This document shows positions 49,485-59,675 of a stretch of DNA of 64,000 nt, in pieces. Under the pieces are notes generated by a model. That model ran no database searches. It saw nothing but the letters and a program-made list of their open reading frames with translations, and was not told the DNA's origin. Each line of letters starts with the position of its first letter. The first letter of the stretch is position 1. Source of the DNA: Streptomyces sp. SirexAA-E. GTDB taxonomy: Bacteria > Actinomycetota > Actinomycetes > Streptomycetales > Streptomycetaceae. A program made the position numbers and the translations under genes. Location of the stretch: contig NC_015953.1 of NCBI RefSeq assembly GCF_000177195.2, positions 7,006,001 to 7,070,000 of the forward strand. The letters run 5' to 3'.

Positions 49485-50021
49485 TCAGTGCCGGTGCGCG
49501 GTACGCCGCCTGCGCAACGCGTAGAAGGCGCCGGCGGCCGCTACGGTCACCAGCGCGGATCCGGCCGCGATCCGGGTGGGGTCCATCGTGTCCACGCTGC
49601 CGCCGAGGCCGCCCTGGACACCGTTGGGGGCGACGGTGGAACTGGTGGTGGGTGCCGTCGTGGGCGTGCTGGTGGCGCCGCCCGTGATGGAGAGGTTCGC
49701 GGTCTTCGTACTGGTTCCGCAGCGGAACGTCACCGCGTAGGAGGCGCCCCGGCGGGCGTCCCGGTCGATGCTGACAGTGGCCGACCTGCCCCGGGGGATG
49801 GTGATGGTGTCGAACACACCCGAGAACGCGGTGGCGTCACTGGTGCACCCCACGGCGCCGAGGGTGACCTGGCCCCCCGGCGCGACCGCCGACGGAGTGA
49901 TGGTCGGCGTGAACGAGGTGGACGTGCCGCCGGTGAGCACGGTGGCCGACGCGGCCGGTGCCATCAGGGCGCACAGAGCTGCGCCCAGCAGGGCGACGGG
50001 TGCGACACGTATCGCGCGCAT
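49485..50021 (-). CDS. Secreted surface protein paralogue with C-terminal anchor
   Basis: This 178-residue protein has a signal peptide (VALLGAALCALMAPAASA). A beta-rich domain follows (PTITPSAVAPGGQVTLGAVG with Cys, and YAVTFRCGTSTKT with the second Cys), then a Thr/Pro/Ser linker (TSTPTTAPTTSSTVA). It ends with QGGLGGS, a hydrophobic helix (RIAAGSALVTVAAAGAFYAL) and RRRRTAHRH. Domain layout, cysteine pair, QGGLGGS element and Arg tail mirror the gene at 48772-49389, so the two are diverged duplicates in convergent orientation. It is exported and membrane-tethered or processed. No function is known. The start is the ATG at 50021. Confidence 0.78.
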   Translation of the reverse strand: MRAIRVAPVALLGAALCALMAPAASATVLTGGTSTSFTPTITPSAVAPGGQVTLGAVGCTSDATAFSGVFDTITIPRGRSATVSIDRDARRGASYAVTFRCGTSTKTANLSITGGATSTPTTAPTTSSTVAPNGVQGGLGGSVDTMDPTRIAAGSALVTVAAAGAFYALRRRRTAHRH

Positions 50022-50187
50022 GGTGAATCCTCCGGGTCCCCGAGGAGCAGCCGCGGAACGGTTCCGCGGGAATGGGACATGCACCTCGATGCGCGAAACG
50101 CTAGAAGCGCCACATACCACCCGCGATCGGGGTCAGGCGAATGGGGCAGCGTTGTCCCCCGCCCGGCTCACCCGTCCGGCCTGCGGA

Positions 50188-50955
50188 CTACCCGCCCGTG
50201 GCGTGCGGGAAGAGGTCCACGAAGGGCGCCGTCGTCGCCGAGATGGCCCGGCCGAACGGGGCGTCGAAGTCCCAGATCAGGAAGAGCAGGAACGCGATGA
50301 GGACGCTGAAGAGGCCGGCCAGCAGCAGTTCGCGGAAGGTCCTGCGGATCTGGAGCGTGAAGATCAGCCCGACCGTGACCAGCGCCCCGATGATCAGGCC
50401 GAACCAGACGACCCCGGGCATGGTCGCGCCCGCGTTCTGTCCCCGGGCCCCCCGGGCGTCGTCGGCGGCGGCGACCTGGTCCACCAGGGGCTGGTAGGCC
50501 TGCCCTTCGTGGTCGTTGCGCGGCCGGTACTGCGTGACGTCGGCCCGTACCTTGTCCAGCAGACGGGTGCCCTCGTCGGTGAGGTTGCCGTGCTTCGTCA
50601 TCGTGCGCCATTCGTCGTCGACGACGTAGGTCACGTACGCGTCGACGTCGGCGCGGATGCGGTCGCGGACCTCGGCCGGATAGACAGCGGAGCGCGCGCT
50701 CACCTCGTGCAGGGCCTGGGCCTCCAGGCGCACGGACTCCTGGGCGGCGCTGCGGCCCTCCCAGACGCCGGCGATGGCCAGGCCGAGCACGATGGCGTAC
50801 ACCACGCCGATCATCATCGTCATGTACTCGATGACGTCGGGCGTCTGGGAAGGGTCGTCGTCCTCCCCGACGCGCCGGTTGTTGAGGATGGCGATGGTCA
50901 GGACCACGGCACAGGCCGAGGCCATGGCGATGGTCAGAACGAGCCATTCCGACAT
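50188..50955 (-). CDS. DUF4239 (bestrophin-like) membrane protein
   Basis: This 255-residue protein has membrane helices at both ends (WLVLTIAMASACAVVLTIAI, MMIGVVYAIVLGLAIAGVWE, VWFGLIIGALVTVGLIFTLQ, LLAGLFSVLIAFLLFLIWDF). A helical cytosolic middle has conserved ESVRLEAQALHEVSARSAVY and ADVDAYVTYVVDDEW. This matches DUF4239, a family related to bestrophin-like channels. The protein ends with DFDAPFGRAISATTAPFVDL. The start is the ATG at 50955. It follows the proline-rich protein gene by 29 bases and may be co-transcribed with it. Confidence 0.85.
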   Translation of the reverse strand: MSEWLVLTIAMASACAVVLTIAILNNRRVGEDDDPSQTPDVIEYMTMMIGVVYAIVLGLAIAGVWEGRSAAQESVRLEAQALHEVSARSAVYPAEVRDRIRADVDAYVTYVVDDEWRTMTKHGNLTDEGTRLLDKVRADVTQYRPRNDHEGQAYQPLVDQVAAADDARGARGQNAGATMPGVVWFGLIIGALVTVGLIFTLQIRRTFRELLLAGLFSVLIAFLLFLIWDFDAPFGRAISATTAPFVDLFPHATGG

Positions 50956-50984
50956 GGGTCTCCTTCGCGGGTGGCGGGGCGCGG

Positions 50985-51506
50985 TCAGCGGGACGAGCGG
51001 GGCCGCAGAACGGCCACGGCGAACACGGCGGGCGCGGTGATGAGCAGCGTGGTCGAGACCAGCGAAGGGCCCGAACGCGGAGCCTTGCGGGACGCCTTGC
51101 GGTAGGTGGGGATGGCGACCGGCCGGGCTGTGGGCGGGGCGGGACGCACCGTGGGCGACGGCGACGGCGACGGCGAGGGTGAGGGTGAGGGGGGCGGCGG
51201 CGGTGCGGGTGGCGCCGGTGCGGGCGCCGGCGGTTCCGGTTCGGGGGCCGGCGGGGGAGGAGGCGGGGGCGGGGGTGGTGGTGGCGGTGGTGCGGGAGGA
51301 GGCGGCGGGGCGGGTTCTGGTTCGCCTATGACCGCCTCGCACCGCCCTCCGCCCGACACGGCGACGGAGGACCCCCCGCCCCCCTGCCCGATGGAGGCGA
51401 CGGCGCAGTCGTCGCCGGCGGCGGACGCCGGTGCGGCGAGCAGCCAGAGCAGGGCGGCGACGGCCGCGAGCCGCCGTATGCGTGATCCGTTCACGCCGGG
51501 GAGCAT
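50985..51506 (-). CDS. Proline-rich secreted wall-spanning protein
   Basis: This 173-residue protein has a signal peptide (LAAVAALLWLLAAPASAAGD). A short domain with two cysteines follows (DDCAVASIGQGGGGSSVAVS, GRCEAVIGE), then about 60 residues of poly-Pro, Pro-Glu, Pro-Ala and Pro-Ser repeats. A basic segment and a C-terminal helix (SLVSTTLLITAPAVFAVAVL) with RPRSSR close the protein. The layout suggests a protein anchored in the membrane by its C-terminus with a stiff stalk that crosses the wall. The function is unknown. The proline tract is encoded by long GGC/GGT-rich runs, which makes it prone to length variation. Confidence 0.72.
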   Translation of the reverse strand: MLPGVNGSRIRRLAAVAALLWLLAAPASAAGDDCAVASIGQGGGGSSVAVSGGGRCEAVIGEPEPAPPPPPAPPPPPPPPPPPPPPAPEPEPPAPAPAPPAPPPPPSPSPSPSPSPSPTVRPAPPTARPVAIPTYRKASRKAPRSGPSLVSTTLLITAPAVFAVAVLRPRSSR

Positions 51507-52200
51507 GTTCCCCGGCGGTGGGCGACACGCCAGGACGGGCCCCGATTCGCCTGATGGAGGGGACGTCGGGGGAGGTGTGTTTGCGGGGCCGGGACGGCTT
51601 CGCGGAGGGACTGGAACAGGTGCGCGAGCGGTCGGTGCCGGGTGTCCCGTGGCGGGGTGGCGGGGCGTGGGCCGGTTCGCGGTCGGGCGCCGCTCGCCCG
51701 CGGTGCGGCCGGAACGGAAAACGGCCCGTCGAACGGAGAGGGTTCCAGCCGCTGCCGAACAGGAGGCGGCTGCCGGACTTTTCGGCCCGTGCGACCCCGA
51801 AATCGCAGATATCGTCTTCGACGCGAAAAAGGTTTAACGCTTCACCAACTAGTCGCTGCGGCCCGCGGAAATGCCGGGCGCCAAGGCGTTCGCCGGAAGT
51901 GCCGGGTTCCCGTTCACGGGCTCCCAACAGCCCTGACAGCAAGGGGAGATGGCCTGCGGCGTCGCTCGGCGTGAATCCGGCCGACGCCTTCGCGGCAAGG
52001 TGAAATGAGTAGCGTGGTGTCGGTCCGTCGCGCCGTGTGCACACGCAGCGACGGCCGGATGCACATGCCACAGGTGTGTGACCAATAACGGATCTCTAAT
52101 TTCCGTTTCCACTCGCTCTCTTGGCGGTCGGTCAGTAGCCTCTGGTCCACACTGACCATGAACATGGCCGGATCGCCGTGGCGACTTGTTGGAGACATCG
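51507..52200. other. Long non-coding region upstream of the methyltransferase gene
   Basis: This 694-base region has no supported gene on either strand. The part at 51790-51860 (GCAGATATCGTC, AAAAAGGTTTAACGCTTC) and 52080-52120 is clearly less GC-rich than the surroundings and could hold promoters. The GGAG ribosome site of the next gene lies at 52191-52194. No hairpin, tRNA or integration site was recognised. Confidence 0.45.
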
Positions 52201-53019
52201 ATGGAGCGTCCCGCCTGGGCACCGCAGGGCATTGACATCTCGGTGCCGAGCGTGTCTCGCATGTACGACTTCTACCTGGGCGGCTCGCACAACTTCGAGG
52301 TGGACCGGGAAGCGGCCCGCAAGGTCATGGAGTTCCTGCCGGGGCTTCCCAAGACCATGCAGGCCAATCGCGCCTTCATGCGGCGGGCCGTGAACTTCGC
52401 GGTGGCCTCGGGGGTCACCCAGTTCCTGGACATAGGCTCCGGCATACCGACGTTCGGCAACGTGCACGAGGTCGCCCAGGCCGCCGACCCCGAGGCCCGG
52501 GTCGCCTACGTCGACCACGATCCGGTCGCGGTGGCGCACAGCCAGGCGGTGCTCGAAGGCAACGACCGGACCGTGGTCGCCGCCGCCGACCTGCGCCGGC
52601 CGAAGGAGATCCTGGAGCACCCGGACATCCGCGCCCTCCTCGACCTGGACAAGCCGGTGGCGCTGCTGCTCGTGGCGGTCCTGCACTTCATCGAGGACGC
52701 CGACGAGCCCTACGCGGCGGTCGCCGAGCTGCGCGAGGCGCTCGCCCCCGGCAGCCTCCTCGTCCTGACCCACGCCTCGTACGAGGGGATCCCGCGCTCC
52801 CAGGAGGAGGCCGGGGGAGCGGTCGGTGTCTACCGCACCATCCGCAACCCGCTGATCATGAGGTCGCGTGCGGAGACGAGCCGCTTCTTCGAGGGCTACG
52901 AGATGGTCGAGCCCGGGCTGGTCTCTATGCCCGACTGGCGTCCGGAGTCGCCCGAGGTGAGGGCCCAGGAAGACCCGTACGCCTTCTCGGGCTTCGCCGG
53001 GGTTGGACGCAAGGCGTGA
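52201..53019 (+). CDS. DUF574-type SAM-dependent methyltransferase
   Basis: This 272-residue enzyme belongs to the methyltransf_19 (DUF574) family, which is abundant in streptomycetes. It has the typical start RPAWAPQGIDISVPSVSRMY, then DFYLGGSHNFEVDREAARKV. The SAM pocket is QFLDIGSGIPTFGNVHEVAQ, and VAYVDHDPVAVAHSQAVLEG carries the acidic residue that binds the ribose. The family's substrate is unknown. The ATG at 52201 fits GGAG. Its stop overlaps the GTG of the GGDEF-EAL gene (GTGA, 53016-53019), so the two are translationally coupled. Confidence 0.92.
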   Translation: MERPAWAPQGIDISVPSVSRMYDFYLGGSHNFEVDREAARKVMEFLPGLPKTMQANRAFMRRAVNFAVASGVTQFLDIGSGIPTFGNVHEVAQAADPEARVAYVDHDPVAVAHSQAVLEGNDRTVVAAADLRRPKEILEHPDIRALLDLDKPVALLLVAVLHFIEDADEPYAAVAELREALAPGSLLVLTHASYEGIPRSQEEAGGAVGVYRTIRNPLIMRSRAETSRFFEGYEMVEPGLVSMPDWRPESPEVRAQEDPYAFSGFAGVGRKA

Positions 53020-55190
53020 GCATTCCCGCCCAGGCGTCCGGCGCCCCGGACGCGGAACCGGACGGGCCCGAGGGCCGGCTCCGAAGATTCGCCACCATCT
53101 GGAGCCGGGCCATCTTCCCGTCCACGGCGACGTCGATGACCCGGCCCGAGTTCGAGAAGCACCTGCTGCCGCTGGCCCGGGATCTCAGCGGTATCCTCCA
53201 CGCTCGGCCCTTCGACGCGACGCCCGCCCAACGGGTGGGAGCGGCGCTGGTCGAGGCGCACTGCACCGACCCCGACGCGCTGAGCTCCACCCTCGGCGTG
53301 GTGGACTCGTACCTCGTGCTCTACTGCGGCGGCAACGGGCCGGTGGAGCTGTCGACGGAGGACAGCCGGGCCCGCTGCGCGCGGATCCAGCACGCCCTCG
53401 CCGGCGGATTCACCCAGGCACTGAGAGAGCGCACGCTGGCCGAGCAGGAGGCCATCGCCCGTTCGGCCCTCGCCGCCCGCTCGCAGGCCGAGCAGGCCCT
53501 GCACGCCACCGAGGCGCGCTTCCGCGCGGTGTTCAAGGACGCGGCCATCGGGATCGGGATAGCCGACCTCGAGGGCAACATCCTGGAGATCAACGACACC
53601 CTCACCCGGATGTTCGGCGGCCTGGAGAACCACGTCCGCAGCCACCGGGTCAACGAGTGGGTCCACCCCGAGGACTCGCCGCACGTCTGGAAGTACTACG
53701 ACGAGCTCGTACGGGGCGAACGCGAGCACTACAGCGTCGAGAAGCCCTACTACCGCAACGACGGCACCGTGCTCTGGACCAACCTCACGGTGTCGCTGCT
53801 GCGCGACGCCGAGGGGCGTCCGGAGTACCAGCTGGCGCTCATGGAGGACACCACCGAGCGACGGCTGCTCAACCTGCGGCTGCGCTACGAGGCCACGCAC
53901 GACGCGCTCACCGGGCTGCCGAACCGGACGCTCTTCTTCGAACGGCTGGAGAAGGCGCTCACCCACCGGGAGGGCATGCGCTTCGGGCTCTGCTACCTCG
54001 ACCTCGACGGTTTCAAGGCGATCAACGACAGCCTGGGGCACGCGGCGGGGGACCGGCTGCTCGTCGAGGTCGCCGACCGGCTGCAGAGCTGCGCGACCGC
54101 CCCCGGCGAGATGGTCGCCCGGCTCGGCGGGGACGAGTTCGTGGCCCTGACCACGGGGCAACGCACCCAGGAGGAGGTCCACGAACTGGCCGGACGCATC
54201 CTGTCCGCGCTCGCCACCCCCATCCGCCTCGACGGCCGGGAGCTGACCGTACGCGGATCCATCGGCGTCGTCGAAGGGCCCTCGGGCGAACGTACGGCGG
54301 CCGAGGTGCTGCGCAGCGCCGACATCACGATGTACCGGGCGAAGGCGGCGGGCGGCAACCGCTTCGCGCTCGCCGACGCGGAGGCCGATGCCCGGGCCAT
54401 CACCCGGCACGGGCTGACCACCGCCCTGCCGACGGCGCTGGACCGCGGTGAGTTCTTCATCGAGTACCAGCCGCTGGTCCACCTCGGCGACGGCAGCGTG
54501 CACGGTGCCGAGGCGCTGGTGCGCTGGTGCCATCCGCAGCACGGTGTGCTCGGCCCCGACCGGTTCATCCCGCTCGCCGAGCACACCGGTCTGATCGTGC
54601 CGCTCGGCCGCTGGGTGCTGGAGGAATCGGTACGCCAGGCCAACTTCTGGCAGGAACGGCACACCGACGGCGGCCCGTTGCGGATCAACGTCAACCTCTC
54701 GCCGACCCAGCTGCACCACCCCAGGCTGGTCGCCGAGACCGTCGACGTGCTGGAGCGCTCGGGGCTGGAGCCCGGCGCCCTCTGCCTGGAGGTCACCGAG
54801 TCCGCGCTGATCGGTGCCGACGACGACCTGCTCAAGCCGCTGCGGCAACTGGCGGAGATGGGCGTGGACATCGCGCTCGACGACTTCGGGACCGGCTACT
54901 CGAACCTGGCCAATCTGCGCAGGCTGCCGGTGAGCGTGCTCAAGCTGGATCGTTCCTTCACGCAGGGGATGCAGCAGCACCCGGTTGACCCCGTCGACCT
55001 GAAGATCGTCGAGGGCATCGTCTCGCTCGCCCACAGCCTCGACCTCGCGGTCACGGTCGAGGGCGTGGAGACCGGGGCCCAGGCCGAGCAGCTGAGGCAG
55101 ATCGGCTGCGACACGGCCCAGGGGTGGTACTACGCACGGCCCGGGGCTCCGGACCGGATCCACTCGCTGCTGCTGGCCGACGCCGTCTGA
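53016..55190 (+). CDS. rmdA: PAS-GGDEF-EAL cyclic di-GMP turnover protein (RmdA-like)
   Basis: This 724-residue cytosolic protein has an N-terminal helical region (about 20-160) and a PAS/PAC domain at about 165-285 (RFRAVFKDAAIGIGIADLEG, YYRNDGTVLWTNLTVSLLRD). The GGDEF domain (about 295-450) has an intact active site, ARLGGDEFVAL. The EAL domain (about 470-720) has VHGAEALVRW, LCLEVTESALI, IALDDFGTGYSNL and LKLDRSF. Both catalytic sites look complete, so it may make and break c-di-GMP, or one domain may be regulatory. The architecture and gene order (DUF574 methyltransferase before, LysR and sdh genes after) match RmdA of S. coelicolor as I recall it, a c-di-GMP phosphodiesterase affecting development. 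The symbol rests on that recollection. Confidence 0.88.
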   Translation: MSIPAQASGAPDAEPDGPEGRLRRFATIWSRAIFPSTATSMTRPEFEKHLLPLARDLSGILHARPFDATPAQRVGAALVEAHCTDPDALSSTLGVVDSYLVLYCGGNGPVELSTEDSRARCARIQHALAGGFTQALRERTLAEQEAIARSALAARSQAEQALHATEARFRAVFKDAAIGIGIADLEGNILEINDTLTRMFGGLENHVRSHRVNEWVHPEDSPHVWKYYDELVRGEREHYSVEKPYYRNDGTVLWTNLTVSLLRDAEGRPEYQLALMEDTTERRLLNLRLRYEATHDALTGLPNRTLFFERLEKALTHREGMRFGLCYLDLDGFKAINDSLGHAAGDRLLVEVADRLQSCATAPGEMVARLGGDEFVALTTGQRTQEEVHELAGRILSALATPIRLDGRELTVRGSIGVVEGPSGERTAAEVLRSADITMYRAKAAGGNRFALADAEADARAITRHGLTTALPTALDRGEFFIEYQPLVHLGDGSVHGAEALVRWCHPQHGVLGPDRFIPLAEHTGLIVPLGRWVLEESVRQANFWQERHTDGGPLRINVNLSPTQLHHPRLVAETVDVLERSGLEPGALCLEVTESALIGADDDLLKPLRQLAEMGVDIALDDFGTGYSNLANLRRLPVSVLKLDRSFTQGMQQHPVDPVDLKIVEGIVSLAHSLDLAVTVEGVETGAQAEQLRQIGCDTAQGWYYARPGAPDRIHSLLLADAV

Positions 55191-55197
55191 GGTCCCC

Positions 55198-55223
55198 GGC
55201 CGACGGGCCCTCAGCCGTCGGCC
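55198..55223. terminator. Bidirectional hairpin terminator
   Basis: GGCCGACGG (55198-55206) pairs with CCGTCGGCC (55215-55223) around an 8-base loop. It lies between the convergent GGDEF-EAL and LysR genes. The last codons of lysR overlap the right arm. Confidence 0.7.
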
Positions 55224-56140
55224 CGCTCCCCTTCGCCGCCGGTGACGGGGACGTCCGGCCGGTGGGCCAGGAGCAGCCTCTGCAGCTCACGCGCCGCCCG
55301 GGGCGGCGCCACGTCGCTGCGGTGCGCCAGGGCGATGGTGCGCCGCAGCCCGGGCGGTGCCAGCGGCGTGACCCGCAGGTCCTGGCCCGCCCGGGCGGCG
55401 ACCATCCTGGGCATCACCGCGATCCCCAGACCCGCCCGTACGAAGCCGAGTACGGCGTCCATCTCGCCGCCCTCCACCGTGAACTGCGGTTCGAATCCCT
55501 GCGCACGGCAGGCGGCCACCGTCAGCTCCCGCAGGTCGTAGCCGTGCCGGAACATCACCATCGGCTCGTCCTGCAGATCGGCGATCCGCACGGTGCCCTC
55601 CGCCCCGGGGGCCGGCCGCGCCGTCGACGAGAGGACCACCAGGTCCTCCTGGAGCAGTTCCACCGTCGTCAGCACCGGGGAGGCCGCGGGCAGCGGCAGC
55701 ACCAGCAGCGCGAGGTCGAGCACGCCCCGGGCCAACTGCCGTACCAGGTCGTGGGAGCCGCCCTCCTCGATCAGGAGCTGGACCCCGGGGTGCAGGTCGT
55801 GGAAGGCGCGCAGGACGTCGGGCAGCAGCCCGGTGCACACGCTCGGAGTGGCGCCGAGCCTGATCCGCCCCCGGCGCAGTTGCACCAGTTCCTGTACCTC
55901 GTGCCGGGCGGTGTCCGCGTCCGCCAGGATCCGGCGGGCCAGCGGCAGCAGTGCCTCGCCCGCGTCGGTGAGGGTGATGTTGCCCCGGGCCCGGCTGAAG
56001 AGCTCGGCGCCCAGCTCGCCCTCCAGGGCCTTGATCTGCTGGGAGAGAGAGGGCTGCGACACGTGCACGGTCTCGGCGGCCCGGGTGAAGTGCCTGGTCT
56101 CGGCGACGGCGACGAAGTAGGCGAGCTGCTGGAAGTGCAT
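55211..56140 (-). CDS. LysR-family transcriptional regulator
   Basis: This 309-residue LysR protein has its winged helix at residues 1-60 (MHFQQLAYFVAVAETRHFTR, AETVHVSQPSLSQQIKALEG). The two-lobed effector domain reads GRIRLGATPSVCTGLLPDVL, HDLVRQLARGVLDLALLVLP and VLGFVRAGLGIAVMPRMVAA. The start is the ATG at 56140. It is divergent from an sdhCAB operon. The 95-base shared region holds the dyad at 56160-56178, so it very likely controls the operon and itself. The effector would be a carboxylate, but this is not visible in the sequence. Confidence 0.93.
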   Translation of the reverse strand: MHFQQLAYFVAVAETRHFTRAAETVHVSQPSLSQQIKALEGELGAELFSRARGNITLTDAGEALLPLARRILADADTARHEVQELVQLRRGRIRLGATPSVCTGLLPDVLRAFHDLHPGVQLLIEEGGSHDLVRQLARGVLDLALLVLPLPAASPVLTTVELLQEDLVVLSSTARPAPGAEGTVRIADLQDEPMVMFRHGYDLRELTVAACRAQGFEPQFTVEGGEMDAVLGFVRAGLGIAVMPRMVAARAGQDLRVTPLAPPGLRRTIALAHRSDVAPPRAARELQRLLLAHRPDVPVTGGEGERADG

Positions 56141-56159
56141 ACCGCCAGCATAGCCGCCT

Positions 56160-56178
56160 CCATAGGTAGCCCCTATGG
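56160..56178. promoter_or_regulatory. LysR-type operator between lysR and sdhC
   Basis: CCATAGG (56160-56166) and CCTATGG (56172-56178) are perfect inverse complements separated by 5 bases. The inner ATAGG-N5-CCTAT has the interrupted-dyad form of LysR recognition sites. It lies 20 bases from the lysR start and 58 from sdhC. Confidence 0.75.
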
Positions 56179-56235
56179 AGATGAGTCCGTTCATGTCTTG
56201 GACTGATGATGCCCTTCGGCCCTAGCGTCGTGTCC

Positions 56236-56943
56236 ATGGCATTGGCAACGCGGACGGACCGACGGCCGTCCATGACGCGTACGCTCTGGGACTCGTCCGT
56301 CGGCAAGAAGACGATCATGGCCGTGAGCGGCCTCGTCATGCTCGGTTACCTGGTCGCCCACATGGTGGGCAACCTGAAGATCTTCTTCGGGCCCGGCGAG
56401 TTCGACCGGTACGCCCACTGGCTGCGCACCATGGGCGAGCCCGTCCTGCACTACTCGTGGGGGCTGTGGCTCGTGAGGGTGGTGCTGGTCGCCGCCGTCG
56501 TGCTGCACGGGGTCTCCGCGTACCAGCTCAGCCGCCGCGACATCAAGGCGCGCCCCACGAAGTACGTCCACAAGAGGGCCCGGACCAGCTACGCCACCCG
56601 GACCATGCGCTGGGGCGGAGTCATCCTCGCCCTGTTCATCGTCTGGCACATCCTGGACCTGACGACCGGCACCGTGCACAGCGGCGGCTTCCAGGAGGGC
56701 CACCCCTACCAGAACGTGGTCGACACCTTCTCGACCTGGTACGGCAACGTCATCTACATCGTCGCGATGCTCGCGATGGGCCTGCACGTCCAGCACGGCT
56801 TCTGGAGCGCCGCGCAGACGCTCGGCGTGGGCAACGCGACCCGCGACCGGGTGCTGAAGACCCTCGCCAACCTCCTCGCCGCGGTGCTGACGGCGGGCTT
56901 CGTCTCCGTACCCGTCGCCGTCATGACCGGATTGGTGAGCTGA
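56236..56943 (+). CDS. sdhC: Succinate dehydrogenase cytochrome b subunit (SdhC, b558 type)
   Basis: This 235-residue membrane anchor of the Bacillus-like (type B) succinate dehydrogenase/fumarate reductase has five helices. Heme-ligand histidines are visible: VMLGYLVAHMVGNLKIFFGP, HYSWGLWLVRVVLVAAVVLH, VSAYQLSRRDIKARPTKYV, GGVILALFIVWHILDLTTGT and YIVAMLAMGLHVQHGFWSAA. One polypeptide carries both hemes, so no SdhD is expected. It is the first gene of an operon with the flavoprotein (1-base gap) and the iron-sulfur subunit. The start is the ATG at 56236. Confidence 0.94.
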   Translation: MALATRTDRRPSMTRTLWDSSVGKKTIMAVSGLVMLGYLVAHMVGNLKIFFGPGEFDRYAHWLRTMGEPVLHYSWGLWLVRVVLVAAVVLHGVSAYQLSRRDIKARPTKYVHKRARTSYATRTMRWGGVILALFIVWHILDLTTGTVHSGGFQEGHPYQNVVDTFSTWYGNVIYIVAMLAMGLHVQHGFWSAAQTLGVGNATRDRVLKTLANLLAAVLTAGFVSVPVAVMTGLVS

Positions 56944-56944
56944 C

Positions 56945-58890
<1,946 letters not shown>

Positions 58891-58894
<4 letters not shown>

Positions 58895-59637
58895 AGCTCA
58901 CCCTGCGCGTCTGGCGCCAGCAGAACGCCGAGACGCCCGGCGCCATGGCCACCTACGAAGTCGACCGCATCTCGCAGGACATGTCGTTCCTGGAGATGCT
59001 CGACACACTCAACGAGGAGCTCATCCTCGCCGGTGACGAGCCCGTCGCCTTCGACCACGACTGCCGCGAAGGCATCTGCGGCGCGTGCAGCCTCGTCATC
59101 AACGGCGACGCCCACGGTCCGGAGCGCACCACCACCTGCCAGCTCCACATGCGGTCCTTCCAGGACGGCGACACGATCGACATCGAACCCTGGCGCGCCT
59201 CCGCCTTCCCGGTGGTCAAGGACCTGGTCGTCGACCGTTCGGCGTTCGACCGGATCATCCAGGCCGGCGGTTACGTCTCCGCCCCCACCGGCACCGCGCC
59301 CGACGCCCACGCCACCCCGGTGCCCAAGCCGGACGCCGACTTCGCCTTCGAGCACGCCGAGTGCATCGGCTGCGGTGCCTGCGTCGCGGCCTGCCCCAAC
59401 GGCTCCGCGATGCTCTTCACCTCGGCGAAGGTCAACCACCTCAACGTCCTGCCGCAGGGCGCGCCGGAGCGAGAGACCCGGGTCCTGGACATGGTCGCCA
59501 CCATGGACGACGAGGGCTTCGGCGGGTGCACCCTGACCGGTGAGTGCGCCACGGCCTGCCCCAAGGGCATCCCGCTGCCGTCGATCGCCGCGATGAACAA
59601 GGAGTGGCTGCGGGCCACCCGCAAGGTCCGCCGCTGA
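58891..59637 (+). CDS. sdhB: Succinate dehydrogenase/fumarate reductase iron-sulfur subunit
   Basis: This 248-residue subunit has an N-terminal [2Fe-2S] ferredoxin domain with Cys in DCREGICGACSLVINGDAHG and TTCQLHM. The C-terminal domain binds the [4Fe-4S] and [3Fe-4S] clusters (AECIGCGACVAACPNGSAML, CTLTGECATACPKGIPLPSI). The order of clusters is complete. It closes the LysR-controlled operon and is followed 6 bases later by a strong terminator. A streptomycete normally has a housekeeping sdhCDAB elsewhere, so this is probably the second, type B enzyme. Confidence 0.96.
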
Positions 59638-59643
59638 TCCACG

Positions 59644-59675
59644 GATCCGCCCGCTCCTCCGGGAGCGGGCGGATC
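59644..59675. terminator. 14-bp perfect bidirectional terminator
   Basis: GATCCGCCCGCTCC (59644-59657) pairs perfectly with GGAGCGGGCGGATC (59662-59675) around the loop TCCG. It lies between the convergent sdhB and uvrA-like genes and overlaps the uvrA-like stop. Confidence 0.9.

Noticed and set aside
51118..51320. Repetitive GC tract as a CRISPR or tandem-repeat array
   Set aside because: The repeats are simple codon repeats (Pro, Glu, Ala, Ser) of a protein-coding stalk. There are no regular spacers.
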